Assembly (NCBI GenBank): GCA_004431415.1
Contig: QPMI01000633.1
Coordinates: 1-64,000 of the forward strand
Length of the DNA: 64,000 bases
DNA from: Cyanophora paradoxa
Lineage: Eukaryota; Glaucocystophyceae; Cyanophorales; Cyanophoraceae
Direction of reading: 5' to 3'
The notes under the pieces are model-generated. The model searched no databases, was not told the DNA's origin, and saw only the letters and a program-made list of their open reading frames with translations. Positions within the stretch are counted from its first letter, which is position 1; each line of letters opens with the position of its first letter. Of the stretch, positions 24,279 through 40,600 are shown piece by piece. The position numbers were made by a program, and so were the translations under genes.

Positions 24279-25541
24279 GGGGCCCCGGCGGGAGCAGGGC
24301 AGGCCGCAGACGCGCAGGCCCAGGCCAGCACCCCGCTGGCCCACGGCCAGGGATCCGTCCGATCCGCTGGCTTTCTGCCGAATCGCCCTCGTTCGTCGAA
24401 TCCGCCGAATCGTTCTTTTTGTCTCAAGCATTACCTGCGCATGCTGGCCGTGCACTTCGGAGAGAGCAGGCCTTGGGAAATCAAAGCTTGGAGCGCGGGC
24501 CCGGCCGGCCGTGGGCGCTTGCGATGGGCCTTCCCAGCCTGCAGTCAGGCCAGTGCCTTGAAATGCGCCAGCGGCAAGAGCCTTGGCTTCTTCTGATCAT
24601 GAGCTTAAGCCTTCGACGCTTCGAATCCTGAACGTCGTACTGTTGGAATTTTTTAGCTCCGAGCCGCAGTCTGATCATGAACCGTGATCGTGCCTGAACT
24701 GCCGGTTCTTCAGAATGCTGTAATTTAATTGCCGAAATCTAGCCAGTCACACACTGAATTGCGCCGAACTCGGGAACTTCGGAATCTAGCCAGTTGCGCC
24801 ATATGCATGGCCGATCCGATGTCGATGATCTCAGAGTCTGATCGCGCGTGATGCGTACGCTCTGCCGGTCATGATCAAGGCAGTTCGCGAGGTCGACCCC
24901 CTTTTTGTCTCATGATCATGATTAGGATCTTGGAGCCCGACCTCAAACTTTCATGTTCGAACCTCGTATACGTATACGTCGGTGCACGTGCGCGCTCATC
25001 CGGATCCTGCAGCTGCTTTGTCAATTTTTTCTCGAGCGAATTCTTTTCTTGTCAAGTTTAAAGGTTTTTCGACCCGGCGACGTCAAGTTGACGACGACAA
25101 CTTCTTATTGATCGCGAGGCGGTCACTTCACGTTCCGAAGTTCGTCAACTGACTCTCGTGAGCTGATCATGATCATGACTCATGATCAGCCTGGCAGTGC
25201 TTGGTCAACTGACTTTCGTCAGCTGACCCATCGATATCCGACGCCTAGCCTACGGGCAGCTGGCCTCCGCCTGGTCATCATGATCAGAGCATCACTACCG
25301 AGGCGGCGAGGCTTCGAACTTCGGAATTCGCAAACGAGCAGCTAAGCGCCCCTGGCTCCAGCACCTCGGAGCACAAAGCAGTAACTGATCGAGCCTCGGA
25401 GGTGCGCGCGGGGCCTTCGATCGCGATTTGCGCGGCCCTCCGCGCTTCGCGCTGCGCATGGCGGGCGTGGGCCGCTCGGCCTGTTCATGTTCTGATCGTC
25501 GCCGCGCGAACGCGTAAGCAGACCTTGCCAAGCTGACCAGA
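24279..25541. other. 1.26-kb intergenic region, TGATCA-rich, no gene seen
   Basis: Composition falls to about 50% GC. The words TCATGATCA and TGATCA recur many times (for example near 24596, 24913, 25168 and 25185). A 23-24-bp imperfect repeat, GTCAACTGACT..CGT.AGCTGA, occurs at 25144 and 25204, spaced exactly 60 bp. No coding exon or RNA gene was recognised. Confidence 0.55.
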
Positions 25542-25620
25542 ATGCCTCCGAAGGCTTCGCCCCCGCCCCCGCCCCCCAAGCAGGCGCCGCCGCCGCCGCC
25601 GCCGTGCCCCAACCCCAAGG
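25542..25620 (+). other. Possible first exon, Pro-rich
   Basis: An ATG at 25542 opens [20 protein letters not shown] followed by CPNPK and a GTACAC that could be a 5' splice site. No convincing downstream exon was found on this strand before the minus-strand gene begins at about 25980, so this may be noise. Confidence 0.2.
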
Positions 25621-25979
25621 TACACAACTCAACCTGCTACGACACCAGCAGCGGGTGCGGAGCATCAGAGCGGCGCCCCCGAATTCCGAGCTCGACTCGG
25701 CGAGCTGATCACGAGCGACACGCCGTGGCGCAGGACGCACTGCGTGTCTTACTGGTACTGCCCCAAGTGATCGTACGCATGACCCGCGCGCGGCCGTCAC
25801 TCGCGATCAGAGACCTGCTAGCTCCGGGATCCCCGACAGCCCGAGCCCCTCTCGCAACCTGTATAGTTGTCCTCGTCTCGCACGAATCGGCCCAGTTTTA
25901 ATTCGATGCGACGCAGAGGCGCCTACGCGGGCGGGGCTCCCGGGGCGTTGGGGGAGGGGGGGGGCCTGGGCCTGGTCTG

Positions 25980-28576
25980 GGGCGGGGGCTGGGAGGGCGG
26001 GTCAGCTGCAGCACCACCAGCCCTTGCGCGGGGGCGGAGGCGCCCGCGCGGGGAGTGCCGGGGGCGCGGCGGCCCCTCGCCGCCCACGGGCGGCTGGCCG
26101 GCCGCTCCACCGACCCCTCGCGCCGCCGCTCGCCGGGGCGGGGCGCGAGGGCGTCTCCAGGGCCCGCGGCACGGGCGTGCCTGCCGGGCCCTCGTCAGGG
26201 GGCGGGGCGCCCGGGGGGCGCGCGGGGAGGCGGACTGCGGCGGGAGGGGCGCCAGTCGAGGCGGTGGTCGGGCCCGCTCAGGCGGAAGGCGGCGCCCCCG
26301 TACACCAGCCCGCACTCCGCCCCTGCCCCGCCCCGCCGCGCGGTCAGAGCGGAGGGGCGGGATGAAGGGCGCGGGAGCGGGAGCGGGAGCGGGGCGGACC
26401 GCCGGGGCGGGCGGAGGTGCACGGCGGGGCCGGCGGCGCGGGGGCGACGGAGAGGACGCCGGCCTCGGCGAGGGAGGCGCGCACCTGCAGCCCCCGCCCC
26501 GCCCCGCGAGGCGTCGGCCACGTGGGGGCCGGGGCCGGGGGTGGGGCAACGCACGGGCGGGGCGCCCCCCGGAGCCTCCTCGTCGTCGGCGAGGGCGCGC
26601 AGGAGGAAGTCGGCGGGGGCCGGGGGCACGCGCAGCTCCACCGCCGCCCCGAGGCCGTCCCCCCGCACCCCCTCCACCTCCCACCCCTCCAGCTCCTGCG
26701 CCCCGCGATCGAGGGGGCGGGGCGGGGGGTGGTGCGGGTGAAGTGCGGGGGGGAGCACGGATTCGGGGCGCCCCGCGAGACGGAGGGCGGCCTGCGGGCG
26801 GGAGGGCGGCCACCTCAGCGAGGCGGGCGAGGGGAAGGGAAGGGGTGGGCGTGCCTGGAGGAGGGCGAGGAGGCCCCGCGGGTCCGCCCGCCTCTCGAAG
26901 GACTCGTCCCCCCCGGCGACCTGCGGGGGCGGGGCTGAGGGGCACGCGCGGAGCAGGAGAGGGGGGCGGGCGGCCTTGAAGGTGAGGAGGCGCGGGGGCG
27001 CGGCGCGGCCGCCCGGCGCGGGGGCCGGCGCCGGGGCCGCCCCGCCGGCGAAGGCGGCGGCGAGGAGCGGCGGAGGGCGGCGACCTTCGGGCGGCCTCAG
27101 GGGGGCGGGGGCGGCAGGGGAGCGGGGCCCCACCTGGAGGAGCGGGCAGGCGCCCTCGTCCCCGCGCACGAAGTCCTCCACGGCGACCTCCCCGAGACGG
27201 CGTACCCCTCGCCGCCGGCCCCCTCCGGCAGCAGGCCCTCGTCCCGGAGGGCGCGCCACAGGTCGGCGGGGCGGGGTACCCCCGGGCCGAGGCCGGCGGC
27301 GAGGAGGCGGCGGAGGGCGGCGGGGCGGGGGCCTCGTCGGGGCGGGGCCGGGGGCGAGGGCGGCGCGGTGGGCCTCGTCGGAGCCCTCGCCGAGGAGCAT
27401 GCGGCAGGCCGCCCGCACCGCCGCCCGCACGTCCCCGCCGGCCCCGCCTCGCCGCCCCCGCCACCCCCCGCCTCCTCGACGAGACACGCCACGCCGGCCC
27501 CGCCAGCACGAACCTGCCGCCCCGCCCGCCTCGCCCCACACGCCCCGCAGCCGCCCCGCCCCGCGCACCGCGGCGGGCCCCAGGTGGGGGGTACAGGACG
27601 AGCACGCGGCCCGGGTCGAGGCCGACGCGGGCCACGGCGGCGTCGCGGAGGGCGTGGAGGGTCAGCGCGGCCTGCGGGGCGCTCAAACGGGCGGAGGCGC
27701 GGGGCGCGCGCGGGCTCCCGGGCGCGCCTGCTCGAGGAACGATGCGACCTCGGGGGCGGGGAAGCGGCGCCCGTTCTGCAGCAGCGCCCCCAGGCTGCCC
27801 CCGCCCCGCCCCGCTCGCCCCGCTCGCCCCGCTGCCCCGGCGGGCCCCGCGCGGCGCCTCGGACCTGGGGGCGTTGTAGTAGTCGTAGACGAGCGCGTAG
27901 CGGCCGTGCCACAGGAAAGCGTCCCACAGCGTCGCGGCCCCGTAGAGCCTGCGGGGTACCGTTCCCGCGGGCCCTCCGGGAGGGGGAAGGGCGGGGGGTT
28001 ATACCGGACGCGGGCGAGGGAGGCGAGGGGGCCGGGGCGGCGGAGAAGGGCGCGGGTGGCGGAGGGGCCGAGGAGGGTGAGGGCGTAGAGGGAGTCGCGG
28101 TGGGCGACGAGGAACTCGGCCCCCGCGTCGCCCTCGCCCAGCACCGACACCGCCGCGTACTCCCGCTCCCGCGAGGGCGCCGGCGCCGAGCCGGCCCCGG
28201 ACTCCCCGGGGGCGAGGTCGGGCGGGGGCGCCCCCCAGTCCTCCCGCACGCTCCGCGTCGAGCGCACGACGAGCCGCACGCGCGAGCAGCCGCACGCCCC
28301 CGGGCACCGGCACTCCGGCGAGGCGCAAGTCACCTGGCGCCCCCGCCGGCGGCTCAGCGCCGGGCCGGGGCGCGCGCCGGCGTCGGCAGGCGCGGGGCCA
28401 ACTCGCCTCGGGGTGCCGCAGGAGCTCGCGGACAGACTTCACCGGAATGGCGTTGGAGCGCAGGCACGCGATGCAGACGCAGGTCGTCGACGGGGCCGCC
28501 TGCGTCGCCCTGCGCCGCGCGCTGCTCGTCAGGCCGCGGCGCGGTTCGCGCGCGGGGGTAAGGCGGGTGCGGACAT
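25980..28576 (-). CDS. Cys-rich protein with probable pseudokinase domain
   Basis: The proposed start is the ATG at 28576 (MSAPALPP). Then come TTCVCIACLRSNAIPVKSVR and LLRHPE, an intron starting GCGAGT, and a Cys cluster CASPECRCPGACGCSR. The next part aligns by pattern with a protein kinase: a glycine-loop-like VSVLGEGDAGAEFLVAHRDS and a hinge-like RYALVYDYYNAP. SLGALLQNGRRFPAPEVASF follows, then ALTLHALRDAAVARVGLDPG where kinases have LHxxxxxHRDLKP. The catalytic HRD is replaced by ARV, and FVLAG stands where DFG is expected, so it is predicted inactive. The C-terminal half (for example LWRALRDEGLLPEGAGGEGY, EVAVEDFVRGDEGACPLLQV and FERRADPRGLLALLQ) is not recognised. The 3' end is uncertain. 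Confidence 0.5.
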
Positions 28577-29190
28577 GGCGTGTTCGAAAGAGCCTTCCCT
28601 TTGAAAGCGACGCCTGCGCCGAGGCTCGTCAACGCATACCGCTGGCACAAAAGCGAAAGCAGAGTTTACCGGGAAGACCTGGACAAGCGAAAGTGTGGCC
28701 GGACTGACGGTGACGCGAAAACTAGGCCGGTGCGTGTGCGATGCGGGGCAGTCGTGTCGGTGAACTGCTGAAGCGCTTAGCTCGCTGGTCCGTCTGGCGA
28801 CTGCAGCCGAGGCGGTGTTCGGGCGGAGGCGCGTTCGTCGAGAAAGCTACGCCGATTGCAGCCTAGCCCTAGCAGCTAGCTATAGATGCTCAAGAAGCGC
28901 GGACGGCGGCGCAGACGCCAGCCGCAGCGCCAGATGCGAACTTCGAACGTTTGGGCCGCCGTCGAACGTCAAGCCTTCTTCGCAGCCGTACCCCAAACCA
29001 AGCCGGCTACGCCCGGCTTGGGCTTGAGCAATTCGCGCTGCGCGGCATTTCACAGTCCTCCAGGCGGCCAGCAGATCCCGCCGCCCCGCGCCCAGAGCAC
29101 AAGGAGTTCACAAATTGTACAGCGATGTTAACGCACAGCATCGTACAGCCGGGACCCGCCCGCGGGCCCCCCCATCTACCGCCCGCCCGC
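28577..29190. other. Intergenic, no gene seen
   Basis: The stretch lies between the start of the pseudokinase gene and the stop codon of CDC48, both on the minus strand. Short plus-strand frames here show no domain or codon pattern. Confidence 0.5.
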
Positions 29191-33435
<4,245 letters not shown>

Positions 33436-34370
33436 CTACTGCTCCTTCTTGCGGGGGGGCACGAAGCCGACGTGGGTGTACTTCGAGTCGAACTTCATCG
33501 CCCAGTCGTTCAGCGTGTCCTGCCAGACGGGCCGTTGGCCTTGACATTGCGCAGGGGGCGCATGGGTTTGAAGGGAAAGGAGACGCCAAGCCAGCCTAGA
33601 GACTGGTAGGGGCAACGTAGATCTCGGGGGCTCTAGATTAGGCCTCGGATAAATCTAGATTGGTTGAACTGCTGAAGTGCCTCTGCTACAGCGAAGATGG
33701 GGAGCGGAGGCGACGCGAGCGGGCTGGATCCGGGCCGCGGACGCCGGGCGCGTGGGAACGCGCAGGGGGGCGGCGGGCGAGGGGCGGGAGGGCGGACCTT
33801 CTCGCCCCAGGAGAGGTCCTCCCACTCGGGACGGCAGTCCGCGGCGTCTAGGGAGCTCTTGGCGAGCGCGCGGGAGCAGTCGCGGCCGGCGAATTTGGCG
33901 TACGGGCCGCCCGGCCCGTAGAACTGCTTGCCCTTGGTCACGTCGTAGACGCGGCCCTTGATGGCGAGGTAGAGCGGCTTCGACTCGTCCCGCCCGTCGA
34001 ACTCCAGCAGCTCCTCCGGCGTGAAGTCCCGCAGCTCGACCGGTTGCGGCGGCGGCGGCGGCGGCTGCGGCCCGGCTGCTGCCACCCGCGATGCCCCGCC
34101 GTCCCCGCGCAGCTTCTTCACGAGCATGAAGACAAGCAGGATGCCTCCCCCGATGAGCACCGCCTGCGCGCGGGCCAGAGTTCAGCGCGCACCGCGTTTG
34201 GCCGCTTGGCTCGGTTGCGCAGACACAAGGGGCTTGCGAACGGCGCGGCGCAGCGCGGCGCCACGCGCCGCGCTCCCTAAACCCGACCGCGCGTGTTGTG
34301 TCTCAGAGGGGCGGGTCGCGAGCGCACGAACCTGCTGTATCGATGCGTCGGCGAGCATGGCTCTGAGCAT
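33436..34370 (-). CDS. MAPR/PGRMC family cytochrome b5-like heme-binding protein
   Basis: A membrane-anchored progesterone-receptor-type heme protein (Dap1/PGRMC/MSBP family) that supports cytochrome P450 and sterol enzymes in other eukaryotes. Exon 1 (from 34370 or the second ATG at 34358) gives MLADASIQQ. Exon 2 adds the single membrane anchor LIGGGILLVFMLVKKL and a Pro-rich linker. Then comes the b5-like domain: LRDFTPEELLEFDGRDESKP, LYLAIKGRVYDVTKGKQFYG and PGGPYAKFAGRDCSRALAKS, with the Tyr residues expected in the MAPR heme pocket. EWEDLSWGEK follows. After an intron the last exon reads TLNDWAMKFDSKYTHVGFVP and a basic end KKEQ with TAG at 33436-33438. Confidence 0.92.
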
Positions 34371-34603
34371 GAACAATAAGATATGCTTCGACGCTTGTGG
34401 TAAAGTTCGCTCGTCTTCTGTTTGGGGGTACCGTCACCGTTGGCTTCGCGTCCGCTTCCCGGGCAGAACGAGCTTCCGAAGCGCCTGAATCGCACTGTAC
34501 ATACAGCGAAGAACGTATTACGCACGCGGCCCCGCCCGGAGACCGTGCACTTTTCGAATTCAAGACCGTGCACTAGAGCACCTCAGCTGCAGCGGCGGAT
34601 GAG
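34371..34603. promoter_or_regulatory. Divergent promoter region of MAPR and the receptor-like gene
   Basis: The 233 bp between the two outward-facing start codons. Composition is lower in GC than in the flanking exons. An imperfect CCGTGCACTTTTCGAATTC and CCGTGCACTAG repeat lies at about 34541-34575. No TATA box is certain. Confidence 0.55.
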
Positions 34604-37600
34604 ATGAGAGGGTGCTTACGGTGCGTTCAGTTGTGATCTGCTTTTGCAGCGGGTCGACGGAGCGCTCTTTGCAGAAGGCTCGCCGTGCTCTTCGCGGTGT
34701 TAGCTGTTGTACAGCTGGCAGTGGGACAAGGCAGGATAGATCCGCTCGGCACGGTGAGAACGCTCGTAGGAAGAGCCGAGCAGGGATCCACCGTACGTGA
34801 CTCGCTGGCGGCCGGCCGTCGCCTGCGTGAAGGCTCACTGCGCCCTGCAGGATGGGTTCGGGAGCAGCGCCAGCCTGCACGAGCCGTGGGAGATTTCTAT
34901 GGACCACAGCGGCAGCTTCATGTTTGTGTCGGACCGCGGCGTGGCCGCGATTCGGAAGGTGACGGAGCAAGGGTCGATCGAGCTCTTCGCCGGCTCGTAC
35001 GGCCAGCACGGCTACGTGGACAACGTCCCGCTCAAGAAGTGCGTCCGTAGGTTGCTGCGGGGCAGTTCGGCGCGCACCGAAGCGGCCGCGCGCAGGGCGC
35101 TGTTCCAGAACCCGACGGGCGTGGCGTGGGATCCGGCGCTGCAGGTCCTCTACGTGGCGGATGAAGGGAACGCGGTTATCCGCAAGCTGGACGCGGGCGC
35201 TGACCTCGTCACGACCCTCGCCGGCACCGGCGCCGCCGGCCACGTCGACTCCGAGGACGCCAAGAGGTGCGCGGGGGGGGGGGCGCCGGGGGGCCTTCGG
35301 GCGCCCTCAGCGGGGCGCAGCGCGCAGTTCGGGTTCCCGGGCTCGCTGGCGCTCTACCACCCCACGACGGAGCTGCTGGTCGCCGACGAGCACTACGTCC
35401 GCGCCGTCGCCCTCGACCCGCAGGGTGCCCCCGGCCCCCCGCCCTCCCGCACCTGCCCCCCCCGGCGAACCCGCGTCGGCCACAGGTGACGCGCGGGGCG
35501 TCCGGACGGTGGCGGAGCTGCCGATACTTGGGCCCGGCCACGGGGAGGACTACAACGAGCGGTCCGCCCCCGCGCGCCTCCGCAGGACGAGAGGCTGCCG
35601 CGCGAGCCTCACGCGGCGCGCCGGCGCGCGCGCAGGCGTGCGGTCCTCGGCCTCTGCGTGGACAACTACCGCCAGAACGTCTACGTGTCGAGGTGACCGG
35701 CCGTCCGCGCGCTGCCACGGCCCCCCGGACCGACCCCTCGCCGCCTGAGCCGCCCCGGCAGCGCTTGGCACGACCGCGTCTACCGATTCTCCCTGCGCAA
35801 GACCGGCGCCGGCGCGCTGCCCCGCAGCCGCCAGGGGCCCCGCGCTGACGGGCGGCCCGCAGGCCCCCTGGAGATCTACGCCGGCTCGGGGGTCCGCGGC
35901 TTCGTCGACGGCTTCCGCGTCGGCTCCCCGCCGGCCCAGTTCACGAAGCCGTGGGTGCGCCGCGGCGAGCCCTGCTGCATGTCTGCGCGGGCGAGAGCGG
36001 GGGCGCGCAGGGCCTGGCGATCGACGAGCCGAGCGAGACCCTCTACGTGGTGGCCAGCCAGGACCAGAGGCGCCCGCCGCCCCGCCGCTCGCTCGCTGCG
36101 GGGCGTCCAACGGGGCGCAGGATCCTGAAGATCCACCCCGACGAGTACGAGGGGGACGGGGCCACGCTGCAACAGTACGGCTACGTCGAGTCCATCGCCG
36201 GCGGCGGCCGCTACGCCTTCAGCGACGGCCACGGCACCCAGGCGAGCTCGAGCGAGCGCGCACCGCGCCGCCCCCCGCCCGGCGCCGCGCGCTGAGGTCC
36301 CCGGGGGGGCGCAGGCGCTCTTCTTCAACCCCGTCGGCATCGCCCTCGCCCGCACCGAGGGCTTCCTCTACGTCGCCGGTGCCCCCGGCCCCGCCCCCCT
36401 CGCCCCGCCCCTCCGCAACAGAACGCGGCTGCCGCAGACCGCGAGAACCACCGCATCCGCCGCGTCTCCGTGTCCGGTACCCCCGGCGCGCTCCGTCCCC
36501 GCGGCGCACATCCGAGCGCCCGCGGCGGCAGGCACGGTGACGGACGTCGAGCCGAAGTCGGGGTCGGGGCGCGGCGGCTTCCCCGTCACGATCACGTACC
36601 CTCCCACTTCGCCCCCCGTTCTCTCTCGCCATCCCCGAGCCGGCTCGCAGGGGTACAAACCTCGGCTCCGGGAAGGACGTGTACCGCGTCATCCTCTGCG
36701 GCCGCGACGCCCCCGTCGTCTCCCAGGTACCCCCGGCCCGCTCCGTCCCCATCCCCCTTCCTTATCCCTTCCGCAGTCGCCGGAGGGGACGGAGGTGGTC
36801 GTCACGGCCCCCGAGGGCGTCCCCGGAGCGGTGCGCGGCTGCGCCCCCCGAGCCTGCAGAGCGCGCCGCTGAGCGGCCAGCGCACCGCCGCAGGAGTGCG
36901 CCGTCTTCGTCAAGTCGACTTCCTCGGGGACCACGGCGCGCGCGCCCCTCTCCGCTCTCCTCCCCCGGCTCACCGCGGGCGCCAGGTGGGGGAGGCGAAG
37001 TGCATCCGCTTCTCCTACTTCGGTGCGGGGCGGCGGGGCGGCCGGCTGCCGGTCCTCTCTGCGCGCGCGCGACGTCGACGCCGGCCGCAGCGGCGAGCAA
37101 GATCACGGGGGTGCAGCCGGTGCAGCTGGACTGCGGGGCGCGCGCGGCCGTCACCATCTCGGGCCAGGTGCCGCGCCGGCCGCGGCCTCGCGCCTCGCGC
37201 CTCGCGCGACGGGGCGGGGGCAGGCGCTGGGGAGCGGGAGCGACGTGCACCGCGTGGACTTCGGCTCGGCGACGAGTAGCGAGATCATCCGCCAGGCGCC
37301 CCCGCCCCCGCGCCGCCCGCCCCGCCCCGCGTCTCACGCTGGGGCGGCAGTCGGCGGAGGAGGTCGTGGTGAAGGCCCCCGCCTGCCTCGAGCTCGGCGA
37401 CGTGGCCGTCAAGGCGCGCGCCCCGCCCCCGCCCCCTCTCCTGCGCCGGCGAGCGCCGGCCGGCAGGTGCACTCCAGCTCGGCCGGCGTCACCGAGCTCC
37501 CCGCCCGCTTCCAGTTCCTCCGCCCCGGTGCGCCCCTCCTGCCCGCCCGCCCCCATCAGCCCCGCCCGCCGCCCTCCGACGGGGCCGCCAGCGAGCGCCG

Positions 37601-40600
37601 TGAGCACGGTGTACCCCTCCACGGCGCCCTGCGAGGCGCAGCCGGCCGTCACCATCACGGGCACCGTGCGCCTCCTGCGCCACCCTCCCCGCCCGCTCCG
37701 CGCGCGCGGCCTGAGGCCGGCCCCCGCCCAGTGGCTCGGCGAGGGCGACGTCTTCCAGGTTCGACTCCCCGCCGCCCCGCTTCCTCGCCCCTCCCCCGAG
37801 CCGCCCGCCCTCAGGTCGACTTCGGCTCGGCCAAGTCGACGGCCATCATCTCGCAGGCGCGACGCCCCCGAAGTGACGCGCAGCCGGGCGGGGGCCCCCG
37901 GGCGAGCGCGGGGGCGTGGCGCAGGACGCGGGCGGTGCGAACCTGGTGGTGAGGGCGCCCGTGTGCGCGGAGAGCGGGTCGGTGAACGTGAAGGTGCTGC
38001 CCGCTCCCGCCGCCCCTCGCGCCCGGAGCCCGAGCCCCCCGCGCAGGTCTTCAGCCGCAAGTACGGCCAGACGGAGGCCGTCAGCGCCTTCACCTTCGGC
38101 TCCCGCGGTGAGGGCCCCCCGGAGATCCCGCGACCGCAGGCGGGGGCTGACGCGCGGCGCGCAGGGACGATCCTCTCCGTCTCGCCCAACGCCGTCCAGT
38201 GCGGCTCGCGGCAGACCGTCACCATCGCCGGCAACGTGCGCGCCGGCGCGGCCGCCCCGCCCCTCCGCCGGGCCCTGAGCGCGCGCGCCGGCGGCAGCAC
38301 ATCGGGGGCGACGTCTACCGCGTCGACTTCGGCTCGACGCCCACGACAGAGATCCAGTTCCAGGCGCGCCGCGGCGGGGTGGGGAGAGGAGTGCCGCGCG
38401 CCGCGGCTGAGGCGGCCTCCCTCGGAGCGCAGAGCGCGGAGAAGGTGATCGTGCGGGCGCCGAAGTGCGGGGCGACGGGGGAGGCCCAGATCAAGGTCCG
38501 CGGGGCCCTCGCCTCGCTCTCCCCCGCGCGGCGCCGACGCCGCCCCCGCAGCTCTGGTCCCGCTCCATGGGCAGCGTCGCCTCCCCGCCCTCCGGCTTCT
38601 TCTCCTTCCTCGCCGACGCCGGTGCGCCCCCACGCGCCGGCCCCGCCCCGCCCCACCGAAAACCCGCCGGCCCGCGCCCCCGCCAGCGGCCGCCCCGCCC
38701 CGCCGCCCCCGCCGCCGCCCCCAAGGAGGAGCCCGCGCCGCCCCCGCCGGAGCCGGAGCCGGAGCCCGAGCCGGAGCCCGAGGAGGAATCGTGCGCGTAC
38801 ACCTTTTGATTCCCGCGGATCCTCTTTTGCGATCTCGGTACCCCCCGGCAGTTACTCCTCGCGGACACGCTCGGTCGTCGTTCCAGCGACGGGCGTTGAG
38901 CTGACCGGCGCCGCCACCGCCCCGGTCCGAAGCGACGCCCAGCCCGCCTCGCCCGATCCGCGCTGCGCCCGGCCGACGCGGCGCCGGCCGCAGACGCACG
39001 CGTACGTGCAGGCGCCGCTGGGCGGCAGCTACCGCCTGCGCTCTGCCCTCGAGCTCACCGCCGTCTCCTACGCCGACGCCACCGGGGCGCGCCTTCCCCC
39101 GCCCGAGCCCTCCCCGGCCCCGCTGAGCCGGCGCAGTCCTCGCCGTTCGGGTACAGCCCATCCTTCCTGCGGGACGTGTGGCCCCCCGTGCTCTGCAACC
39201 CCGTCCCCGGGGAGTACCTCTTCGAGGCTGACGTCGAGGCGCCCCCGCCCCGCCCGCCCCGCCGGCCGTGCTGGCCGCGCCTGACGGCGGGAGGGCAGGC
39301 CGACGGGGGCGTCGTGCACCACTACAAGGCCTCCCTCACCGTCACCGGCCTCGCCTGTGCGAACGAAGCCGCGCCGGAGGGGCGCGCGGGCGGCTGACGG
39401 GGCGGGCAGCGAGCGCGGGGGGCCTCGCCGCCTACGTCGCCTCGGCGGTCCTCCTCCTCACGGCCGCCTCCGCCCTCGCCGCGACGCTGCTCGGCGTCAA
39501 GGTCGGCCACCTCCTGGTGCGCCCCGCCCCCGCCCCCTCCGCCTCCGCCCCGCCCCGGCCGGCACCCCGGGAGCTGAACCCCGTGGCCCCTCAGATGGCG
39601 GTCTTCTTCGCGCAGTACGTGGCGCTCATGGCGGCCCTCGACCTCCCCAACCCGGGCCCCGGCTTCCGCGCGGTCCGCCCGCCCGGGGCGCGGCGCGAGG
39701 CGGCGGGGCGGCGGCGGGTGACGGCGGGGCGCAGTTCAGCGCCGGCCTCTCGTGGACGGTCCTCCACTTCCCCTTCCCCTGGGAGGCGGCGCACGCCGGG
39801 GACGCCCCCGGGCACCTCTTCTCGTCCGCCCCCTCCGCCCCCCGCCCGGGCCGCCCCGACGCCTCGTCCCGCAGGAGGGCGCAGCCGAACCCGACCCCGA
39901 GAACGCCTGCCCCCGCGACCGTGCCCCTCCCCGGCCCGCCGCACCCGGCCGCGCCCGGCCCGAGCGTTACCGCAGCCATCTACCTCTGGTTCCCCCACTC
40001 GGCGCTCCTGGCGCCGGCGCTGGCCGCCCTCACGGTGCCTCCCCGCACGCGGCCGGCCTGCCCGCCGCGCCGCCTCACCGCAGCCCGGGGCGCCAGGTCG
40101 TCGGTGCCTTCGCCGCGCACTACGCTTACGTCGCGGCCTCGGGCGCCGCCTCCCTCCCGGTGCCCGCGCCGGCCGCCGCGCGCACGAGGAGGCGGGCGGC
40201 GCCTGAGGCGTCGCCGGGGCGGGCAGGGCGCGTCTCGTTCTGGAAGATCATCTACGTGGGGCCCAGGTGCGCCCACCAGCGCGCGCGCCCCCCGCGGGGC
40301 CCGGCCTCGAGGGGCGCGCCGCGCAGTGCCTCTTCTTGGGGCCCGTGGTGCACGCGGCGCGCGCCCTCGCCGCCCACGCCGCCTCGGGCGCCCCCTGGAA
40401 GCCCCTCCTCGCCCTCGCCCTCGTGCGCCCCGCCCGCCCCCCGCGCGAGACCCGGGCGGGGGTCGCTGAGGGGCGGGGCGGCAGCTGTGCGCGCTGGGCG
40501 GCTGGGTCGCCTTCCTCTACGTCGGCCTCCGCTACAAGGCGCCCCCCGCCCGCCCCGCCCCGCCCCGCAGGCCGCCGCCCTCCGAGCCGCCCCGCGCAGA

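Noticed and set aside
25923-27686. 587-codon minus frame as an uninterrupted gene
   Set aside because: Kinase-like and other plausible segments fall in different frames separated by GCGCAG-type splice sites. The long frame is a product of very high GC.
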